From positions 1 through 38,454 of the IMG/VR virus record IMGVR_UViG_3300007734_000666: a DNA stretch of 38,454 bases; one strand, given 5' to 3'. How positions within the stretch are numbered: the stretch's first letter is position 1; every line of letters begins with the position of its first letter. The notes below the pieces were generated by a model. That model was not told the DNA's origin, made no database searches, and saw only the letters and a list, made by a program, of their open reading frames with translations. This DNA comes from a virus. The position numbers and the translations under genes are program-made. Below, piece by piece: positions 16,311 through 21,527 of this stretch.

Positions 16311-17828
16311 CTAGCTACCCATCCATGAGTTGGTTACGCTGGCGTGGTGCGACGCCGTGCGCCGGGCGGGTTCCCGATACTCGCGGTGCGCGACGGGGAA
16401 CGCGAAAGTCACCGCAAGCGCGTCGGCTGCATCCGGTGAAGCTAACCCTCTGCTACGCATTTCCTTCTTTCCTTCAAGGAAAATCGTACCGCTACTGTTA
16501 GGCTTCTTCATGGGGCCGGTCAGATCCGCTTTCATCTGCCGATCCTCCGGTATGCTGGCCGTTTTCAGCCAGTCCTTCATCGTACCCCACATCTCGGCGC
16601 GCTTGTTGCCCCACATAACCGAGTTCTTGGCTTTCCAGCCGAAGTTTACGCCTCGTACCTTGTACCGCTGTTCCGTGAGCCTGTCAAGTATCCCGTATCC
16701 GAGGCCACCTTCGTCGATTACTGACAGGGTTGGCTTGTACTCCTCAATGGCGTCGATCACCCGGCCCACAATCGTCATGGTGTCCTCGCCCGAGTACCGT
16801 TTGACGGCGATCAGGTCGCGGCCCTGGCGTACCGCGATGACGGTCGAGTCGGCCCCGCCGCGGGCCGGGTCGATGCCCAGTACGATGGGGGCGGTGGAGT
16901 CCTTCCATCGCTCGCGTTTTGATGCGTCATCCACCAGCATCGCCGAAATGAACTGGTCTTCACCCGCGTCGGGAAACTCACCGTACACCTCCACCTTGGC
17001 TTGCGGAGAATCTTCGCCGTACTCGGCAATAATCTGCTCGTAGACCTGCTTGTCGGTGTCCTCGACCGTGCGTGCGTCCACGGTGCGGGTGTTCCAGAAG
17101 GCTCTTTTGGCGTGAAAACACTCAAAAAAGTACCCTTCGTTGCGCCGCGGGTTGCTGAACGCAAACCAGTACCGGTCGGGGGTGTTTTCGGTGAAAAACC
17201 CCGCTCCGACCTCCCATATAGGGTTGGGAATACCGGATGACTCGTCAAATATGAGCATCATCCCGTCTTGGTTGTGGACGCCCGCGTAGCTGTCGGGGTT
17301 CTCAGCCGACCACAGCTTGCCCTCGGCTGCCCAGTACCGCGTACCTTTCTTCAGATCCCGCTCGACCAACTCGCACAGCCATTGCGCCGGCACCAGCTTG
17401 GTCGCGCTGATCTCAAACCAATGGTTGTTGATCGCCATCGCCGACCACTTGGTCAGCTCGGCCCACGTCACCGAGCGCAACTGGTTCTCCGAGTTGGCGC
17501 TGATGACCACGCTCCCGCCGATGCGGGTGGTCAGCATCCACAGCACCAGCCAACTCACTAAGGCTGACTTGCCGATGCCTCGCCCGGATGACACCGCCTC
17601 CCGCAACGTGGACATGTCCACCTGGTTGTTCTTGATGTGCGTCTTGATGTCGCGCAGCACCTCGCGCTGCCACTTGCGCGGCCCGGTAAATTTTGCTAAA
17701 GGTGTGTTCTTCTGGCCCCACGGGAACGCGAAGAGGACGAACGCCTCGGGGTCGTCCGCCAGCGCGGGCGACCACAGCTCGACCATCAGCCGCTGTTCCT
17801 CGTCCGATGTGTAGATGGGCGTTTGCAT
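16311..17828 (-). CDS. terL: Terminase large subunit (505 aa)
   Basis: DNA packaging motor and headful nuclease. ATPase: Walker A SSGRGIGKSA (about residues 80-89), Walker B MLIFDESS (D195, E196), coupling region SNPRRNEGYFFECF. Nuclease: GIDPARGGADSTV (Asp320), VIDEGGLGYGI (Asp372, Glu373) and SPDAADALAV (Asp466, Asp469). I chose the ATG at 17828 because it overlaps the upstream stop (TAATG) and follows AAGG; an in-frame TTG at 17852 would add eight residues. All key residues are present. The late operon begins two genes upstream. Confidence 0.93.
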   Translation of the reverse strand: MQTPIYTSDEEQRLMVELWSPALADDPEAFVLFAFPWGQKNTPLAKFTGPRKWQREVLRDIKTHIKNNQVDMSTLREAVSSGRGIGKSALVSWLVLWMLTTRIGGSVVISANSENQLRSVTWAELTKWSAMAINNHWFEISATKLVPAQWLCELVERDLKKGTRYWAAEGKLWSAENPDSYAGVHNQDGMMLIFDESSGIPNPIWEVGAGFFTENTPDRYWFAFSNPRRNEGYFFECFHAKRAFWNTRTVDARTVEDTDKQVYEQIIAEYGEDSPQAKVEVYGEFPDAGEDQFISAMLVDDASKRERWKDSTAPIVLGIDPARGGADSTVIAVRQGRDLIAVKRYSGEDTMTIVGRVIDAIEEYKPTLSVIDEGGLGYGILDRLTEQRYKVRGVNFGWKAKNSVMWGNKRAEMWGTMKDWLKTASIPEDRQMKADLTGPMKKPNSSGTIFLEGKKEMRSRGLASPDAADALAVTFAFPVAHREYREPARRTASHHASVTNSWMGS

Positions 17829-18223
17829 TACTGACCTTGCATTCTTAGCCAATCAGATTGCGTTGCCCCTACCGCATCGGGGTTGTTACCCGTGGCTCGC
17901 ATGTAATCTTCTTTCCACGCGGTGGGGTGTGTTTTGGATTTCAACATGGTTCCGTCCGGTGTTGACGAAGCCCAATGAAAACGATTTGAATCGTAGGGGT
18001 CGCGTTCTGGTCGGATACCCATTCGCCACGCTTGACGATAATCATAGTTTGCCGAGGTACTTAGGTCCGGTTCTTCGCCGTATTGTTTTACAAACTCCGA
18101 AAACCACGGCGTTGCGCGGATGCCGCGTTGAAACCGTATTTCTTCTCCTTGCGCGGCAATATTAGGATTCATCCTAGCCGCGAGGAGGTTGACCGGATCT
18201 TCGGGGGACAGATAGTTAGCCAC
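17828..18223 (-). CDS. Hypothetical protein between terminase genes (131 aa)
   Basis: Starts at GTG 18223, overlapping the end of the small terminase by 8 bases, giving MANYLSPEDPVNLLAARMNP. Aromatic and Trp-rich C-terminal half (TPWFSEFVKQYGEEP, YDYRQAWRMGIRP, FHWASSTPDGTML). Looks like a folded small domain of unknown function. An internal ATG at residue 18 is an alternative start. Position between terS and terL suggests a packaging link, unproven. Confidence 0.6.
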   Translation of the reverse strand: MANYLSPEDPVNLLAARMNPNIAAQGEEIRFQRGIRATPWFSEFVKQYGEEPDLSTSANYDYRQAWRMGIRPERDPYDSNRFHWASSTPDGTMLKSKTHPTAWKEDYMRATGNNPDAVGATQSDWLRMQGQ

Positions 18224-18611
18224 CTTGATGCTCGATGACGCGCCCTCGCGCCTGCTCAAGCGCCGTGATGACGCTGATCTTCTGATACACGTCCACGCTG
18301 ATCTCCTGCTTGGCCGTCCAGCCATGCACATGCTGGAGTATCGCCAAGCTCGCCTTGGCGTCGCCGGCCTCTGACGCCTCGTTCAGCCGCCGTGCGGCGC
18401 GCAGTTCGTTGTCCGCACGCCCCTTCTGCGCCGCCAGTTCGGCCAATGGGTCAAATTGGCACAATTGTCGGTACTCCACGGGCAGCATCCCGGACGCCAA
18501 CGCCAATGAGTCACCTTTTAACCCTAAAGATGATGCTTGGTATATGGCGTCCAGCCGCGCCTCTGTCGCTCGCACTCTTGGCCGGATAGCTAACGGTAGC
18601 GATCGGAACAT
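18216..18611 (-). CDS. terS: Terminase small subunit (131 aa)
   Basis: Recognises viral DNA for packaging and regulates TerL. N-terminal helical DNA-binding part (LDAIYQASSLGLKGDSLALA, then PVEYRQLCQFDPLAELA) followed by a helical oligomerisation region (ADNELRAARRLNEASEAGDA) and HGWTAKQEISVDV. I recognise this arrangement from small terminases of related podoviruses. First gene of the late operon; the candidate promoter places the transcript start at or next to its ATG. Confidence 0.8.
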   Translation of the reverse strand: MFRSLPLAIRPRVRATEARLDAIYQASSLGLKGDSLALASGMLPVEYRQLCQFDPLAELAAQKGRADNELRAARRLNEASEAGDAKASLAILQHVHGWTAKQEISVDVYQKISVITALEQARGRVIEHQGG

Positions 18612-18617
18612 GCCGCA

Positions 18618-18647
18618 GTTATAGCACGACCCGAAATCAGTTGTCCA
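18618..18647 (-). promoter_or_regulatory. Candidate sigma70-like late promoter, possibly leaderless
   Basis: On the minus strand TGGACA (18642-18647), 18-base spacer, TATAAC (18618-18623): each hexamer matches consensus at five of six positions. The seventh base after the -10 box is the A of the terS ATG at 18611, so the mRNA would begin on the start codon. Confidence 0.5.
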
Positions 18648-18713
18648 TAGTGCCTATTTGACCTATCCGTTACTAAGCACCGGTTAGGCTTGTAAGTTAA
18701 TGGCTTGCAAATA

Positions 18714-18728
18714 TGAAAAAATTTTTCA
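18714..18728. promoter_or_regulatory. A/T palindrome in terS upstream region
   Basis: TGAAAAA-A-TTTTTCA, a perfect 7-bp-arm palindrome and strong A-tract. Likely bent DNA or protein-binding site near the late promoter. Confidence 0.45.
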
Positions 18729-18797
18729 AATTGTTCTCGGCACCTACCCTGACCTGCACGGCCGGCTCAAGGCCCTGGCTCCCCCACCCTCCAGCTT

Positions 18798-18845
18798 TAA
18801 CCCTACCAGCAACAGGGCTATATAACCCTGCTAGCTGTAGGGCTA
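18798..18845. promoter_or_regulatory. Pair of tandem dyad sites TAACCCT-N9-AGGGCTA
   Basis: Two 23-bp sites, 18798-18820 and 18823-18845, start 25 bp apart. Both have the same outer 7-mers (TAACCCT and AGGGCTA, near-palindromic) and different 9-bp centres. This looks like a two-site operator for a dimeric DNA-binding protein. Confidence 0.55.
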
Positions 18846-18892
18846 TTGTGCTGTCGATGCCTGGCGCCAGCTGGTGCCGGGAGGCCGGGCGG

Positions 18893-18945
18893 CCGGACGG
18901 CCGGACAGCCGGACAGCCGGACAGCCGGGCCGGACAGCCGGACAG
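18893..18945. repeat. Tandem 8-bp repeat CCGGACAG
   Basis: Five exact CCGGACAG units (18901-18924 three in a row; 18930-18945 two more after a 5-base CCGGG interruption), preceded by one degenerate unit CCGGACGG. GC-rich microsatellite in otherwise mixed composition; no spacer sequences. Confidence 0.85.
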
Positions 18946-19034
18946 CCATGACATTGCATCCCGGATTGTGAAATGTCGAACCGGATACCAGGATTCTGGC
19001 GCCAGATATAAATAGTCACTTAGCTGGGCTATGG

Positions 19035-19212
19035 ATTGTCATAGTGATTGCCTAGCGAAAATCGGCGTAGATGCGTCATCTACAGGCTTCTAGGCAATAT
19101 TGTCATTTTATGCGCGGTGTCTCAGAGTTGGCGCAGCACCCGCCACAATACCTATGCCTATAAATTCAATTTTTTACTTCTTAACAATTAAAATGACAAT
19201 ATTGCCTAGAAG
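19035..19212. promoter_or_regulatory. Three composite sites including a perfect 24-bp inverted repeat
   Basis: 19087-19110 and 19189-19212 are exact reverse complements, 78 bp apart. Each is itself a near-palindrome built from half-sites ATTGTCAT and ATTGCCTA around a central AATATT. A third site at 19035-19055 holds the same two half-sites as a direct repeat (ATTGTCAT, 4 bases, ATTGCCTAG). A hairpin GTAGATG-CGT-CATCTAC lies between at 19067-19083. No flanking target duplication, so binding-site array rather than mobile element is my reading. Confidence 0.7.
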
Positions 19213-19300
19213 TCTTGCGGATCGTGTATCCGCGCGCATCTCCAAGCTTTTCCACAATAGCCAATCCAGAGCCAATCAATAGCCAAGCCATAGCCTAGAA
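19159..19300. other. Putative replication origin: AT-rich region, DnaA box, 11-bp iterons
   Basis: 19159-19205 is strongly AT-rich. TTTTCCACA at 19248-19256 fits the DnaA-box consensus TTWTNCACA. Immediately next to it are four head-to-tail 11-mers: ATAGCCAATCC (19257), AGAGCCAATCA (19268), ATAGCCAAGCC (19279), ATAGCCTAGAA (19290), all sharing AGCCWA at the same phase, one helical turn apart. DUE plus DnaA box plus iterons is the classical layout of iteron origins. Inferred from sequence only. Confidence 0.6.
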
Positions 19301-19359
19301 ATGCAAAGAAAAAGCTTGCACGCTCTCCAATAGTGTGAAACAATGCTTTTTAGCTGGTC

Positions 19360-19377
19360 CACGCGCTCGCGCGCGTG
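19360..19377. repeat. GC hairpin in 5' leader of early operon
   Basis: CACGCGC-TCGC-GCGCGTG, 25 bases before the start at 19403. It would form in the leader RNA just upstream of the ribosome site and may affect translation or mRNA stability. Confidence 0.45.
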
Positions 19378-19402
19378 CTCATACACTAAACGAGGAAAAT
19401 AC

Positions 19403-19597
19403 ATGAAAACCGCAGCCGAATTAGATTTGAAACATGCGTACACCGGGCGCATGTACTCCAAGATCGACATACATGTAAACGGCGTGTATGTCGCATCAAC
19501 GAACAGGGCGAAAACGGTTATGCAAGCGCGCTGGCAATATGCGCGCGCGAACCCCGCGCTCGTACTGTCCCAGATCAAAGGGGCGCGCGCCAAATGA
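19403..19597 (+). CDS. Small basic early protein (64 aa), unknown
   Basis: Starts MKTAAELDLKHAYTGRMYSK after a clear ribosome site (ACGAGGAAAATAC). Basic with a beta-alpha look (KIDIHVNGVYVASTNRAKTV, then MQARWQYARANPALV). First gene of the plus-strand early operon, right after the putative origin, so an origin-binding or regulatory role is possible. An in-frame upstream ATG at 19343 lacks a ribosome site. No family recognised. Confidence 0.65.
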   Translation: MKTAAELDLKHAYTGRMYSKIDIHVNGVYVASTNRAKTVMQARWQYARANPALVLSQIKGARAK

Positions 19598-20241
19598 ACG
19601 TCCATCTAACGCTCAAAAGCGCGAACGTGAAAACCGGGCCAATTCCGGTTAGCACCACCACCAAAGAATCATGCCCGCCAGATTGCGCCATGCGTAACGA
19701 ATGCTACGCATCGTCCGGCCCGCTCGCCTTGCATTGGGCGAAGGTTACCGCGGGCGAGCGTGGGACAGACTGGGATACTTTCGCGCAATTGCCCGAGGGT
19801 CAATTGTGGCGCCACAATCAGGCCGGCGATTTACCGGTCCAGAATGGCACGATCGACGCCGTCAAGCTTGGCGCGTTGGTGCATGCCAATCAAGGCAAGC
19901 GCGGATTCACCTACTCGCACCATCGCGATACGCAATCCGTCAATTGGATTAGGCATGCGAATGCCTGGGGATTTACTGTCAATCTCAGCGCGAATAACCT
20001 CGCCGATGCCGACACGCTAGCCGATCACAAAGCCGGTCCCATTGTCGTAGTACTGCCGTCCGATACCACATCTAACACGCGCACGCCGGCCGGCCGTCCG
20101 GTAGTCGTTTGTCCGGCTACGCAACGCGACGACGTATCCTGCGCGACGTGTCAGCTATGCGCGCGCCAGAGGGACGTGATCGTCGGCTTTCCCGGCCATG
20201 GCGCGCGCAAGCGCGTGATCGACATTCGGCTGGCCTCATGA
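19594..20241 (+). CDS. Cys-rich phage protein, GP88/DUF7227-like (215 aa)
   Basis: N-terminus LKSANVKTGPIPVSTTTKES leads into a Cys group (C27, C31, C37), followed by GQLWRHNQAGDLP, KRGFTYSHHRD, GFTVNLSANNLADAD and a C-terminal Cys group (C173, C183, C186, C189). I recognise this as a phage family (GP88-like, or DUF7227) of unknown function; the Cys pattern suggests a metal or Fe-S site. It overlaps the 64-residue gene by 4 bases. Biochemical role unknown; the conserved polar motifs look enzymatic. Confidence 0.65.
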   Translation: MNVHLTLKSANVKTGPIPVSTTTKESCPPDCAMRNECYASSGPLALHWAKVTAGERGTDWDTFAQLPEGQLWRHNQAGDLPVQNGTIDAVKLGALVHANQGKRGFTYSHHRDTQSVNWIRHANAWGFTVNLSANNLADADTLADHKAGPIVVVLPSDTTSNTRTPAGRPVVVCPATQRDDVSCATCQLCARQRDVIVGFPGHGARKRVIDIRLAS

Positions 20242-20318
20242 GCATCTCGGAAGTGATGTCGCACGCATGCGCTATCGGCGCATGCGCTTGTTTTCTTTAT
20301 CTTATTTTGAGAGGATAG
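20238..20318 (+). CDS. Tiny Cys-containing membrane peptide (26 aa)
   Basis: MSISEVMSHACAIGACACFL followed by YLILRG. ATG overlaps the previous stop (ATGA) and the stop sits just before a good ribosome site for the next gene. One hydrophobic segment with three Cys. Translation is supported only by the overlap and spacing. Confidence 0.45.
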   Translation: MSISEVMSHACAIGACACFLYLILRG

Positions 20319-20322
20319 AATC

Positions 20323-20511
20323 ATGCACACAATCGATGAACAGGAAGCGCGCGCGTATCAGGCGGGCGATCTCGCGCTCGCGGGCGCTCTGGCGCAGCTA
20401 GCCGATGCGCGCGCGGAGATCGACACGCTGCGCGCGCTAGTAACGGAAGCGGTCGATTATGTCACGGACGATTTTTGGAAAGAACGCGCCGAGACTGCGC
20501 TCGCGGACTAG
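20323..20511 (+). CDS. Small acidic helical protein (62 aa), unknown
   Basis: MHTIDEQEARAYQAGDLALA and later RAEIDTLRALVTEAVDYVTD: acidic, Ala-rich, probably one or two helices forming a coiled coil. Strong GAGAGGA ribosome site 7 bases upstream. High GC with many GCGC steps, like the rest of this operon. No family recognised. Confidence 0.6.
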   Translation: MHTIDEQEARAYQAGDLALAGALAQLADARAEIDTLRALVTEAVDYVTDDFWKERAETALAD

Positions 20512-20598
20512 AGTACCCGGCCGGCGGCGCCTGCGGAGAGCGGGCGCTCGCCGGACGCGCACTAACGCACGTCTTAATCCACTAGAGGAAACTAAACT

Positions 20599-21183
20599 AT
20601 GATCATGATCGATCGAGCCAAGCTCAAAGCCGCGGCGCGATTCGCGGCGCAGGACCCGAAAGATAGGCGCCTATCCCTGCACGGCGTGCTTGTCGAAGCC
20701 AGCCCGGCCGGCGTGCGCCTCACGGCGACCGACGGCGCTGCCCTGCTCGTGGTCCGGGCGGCGGGCGAGCCGGACACCGACACATGGACGGGCATCATCC
20801 CGTCCGACGTGATCAAGGCGGCGCTCGCGTGGAAGGGCGGCAAGTCGCTCCCGATCGTCCTGGTACCGGGCGAGCCGGAGTGCAGGCTCACGCGGGCGAC
20901 GGGTGAGGCGGTGGTATTCGTCCCGGCGCCGGGACCGTTCCCGGACTATCGCAAGGTGATACCGGCGGCGCCCAGCGGCGCGGCGTCATTCTACGATCCC
21001 GACCTGCTCGCGCGGTTCAAGCGGGCGGCGGAGGATTTAGGCTCCGATCTTGGCCTGTTCGGCATGATGCATGGCGGCGATGGTAGCGGGCTGGTCTATC
21101 TGACCGCGGACGCTACCGGCGTCATCATGCCGATGCGGTCCGGCGGGCTGGACGTGGCCCAGTGCCAATGGGCGGCGGTATGA
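20599..21183 (+). CDS. DnaN-like sliding clamp, short form (194 aa)
   Basis: Resembles bacterial DNA polymerase III beta clamp: RLTATDGAALLVVRA matches the clamp strand-loop pattern, FPDYRKVIP matches the FPDY...IP element of the middle domain, and VIMPMRSGG matches the MPMR end of bacterial clamps. At 194 aa it has room for two clamp domains instead of three, so the ring would need three subunits, as in trimeric clamps. It likely tethers the phage polymerase encoded at 23820-26528. AGAGGAA ribosome site upstream. Family call by motif; stoichiometry is inference. Confidence 0.72.
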   Translation: MIMIDRAKLKAAARFAAQDPKDRRLSLHGVLVEASPAGVRLTATDGAALLVVRAAGEPDTDTWTGIIPSDVIKAALAWKGGKSLPIVLVPGEPECRLTRATGEAVVFVPAPGPFPDYRKVIPAAPSGAASFYDPDLLARFKRAAEDLGSDLGLFGMMHGGDGSGLVYLTADATGVIMPMRSGGLDVAQCQWAAV

Positions 21184-21425
21184 GCGCGGCCATTATTACC
21201 CGTTACCACGGCGCAACGAATACCAAAGGCGCGCGCATATCGGCACGCATGATGACCGCGCGGCCCGTGTTCATCCCGTACCCGCGCGAGTTGAGCGAGC
21301 GGGACTGTCACGCGGCAGCAGCCGCGGCGCTCATGGCCCGTGAGGGCTGGCCCGTGGGCTGCCCCATGGCCGTGGGCGGCATGCCGGGCGGCGGGTATGT
21401 GTTCGTGCGGACGGGCGGCGCATGA
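21180..21425 (+). CDS. Small conserved phage protein (81 aa)
   Basis: Starts MSAAIITRYHGATNTKGARI (ATGA overlap with the clamp gene). A pattern of TxYHGxTNTxGARI, then PYPRELSERDCHAAAAAALM, and a C-terminal GGYVFVR strand is common in small phage and plasmid proteins of unknown function. Coupled to the clamp gene. Confidence 0.65.
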   Translation: MSAAIITRYHGATNTKGARISARMMTARPVFIPYPRELSERDCHAAAAAALMAREGWPVGCPMAVGGMPGGGYVFVRTGGA

Positions 21426-21481
21426 TAGCCCTGTTCGTGGCGTGCGCGCTGGTCCTGATTTTGATCGTGTTCGATATGTAG
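21422..21481 (+). CDS. 19-residue membrane peptide
   Basis: MIALFVACALVLILIVFDM, essentially one transmembrane helix. Its ATG overlaps the previous stop (ATGA) and the operon terminator begins 12 bases after its stop. Too short to prove from sequence; the overlap pattern of the operon supports translation. Confidence 0.4.
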   Translation: MIALFVACALVLILIVFDM

Positions 21482-21492
21482 CTCAACGGGGG

Positions 21493-21527
21493 AAAAAAGG
21501 GGCGCCTACGGGCGCCCTTTTTTTTTT
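21493..21527. terminator. Bidirectional rho-independent terminator
   Basis: A6 run, GGGCGCC (21500-21506), TACG loop, GGCGCCC (21511-21517), T10 run. The A and T runs make it work on both strands: it ends the plus-strand early operon (last stop 21481) and the minus-strand replication operon, whose last stop lies at 21526-21528. Confidence 0.9.

Noticed and set aside
18893-18945. Repeats as a CRISPR array
   Set aside because: 8-bp units in direct contact, no spacers, no cas genes.
19087-19212. Inverted repeat as a miniature transposable element
   Set aside because: No target-site duplication, and the same words recur at 19035-19055 in a different arrangement, which suits binding sites better.
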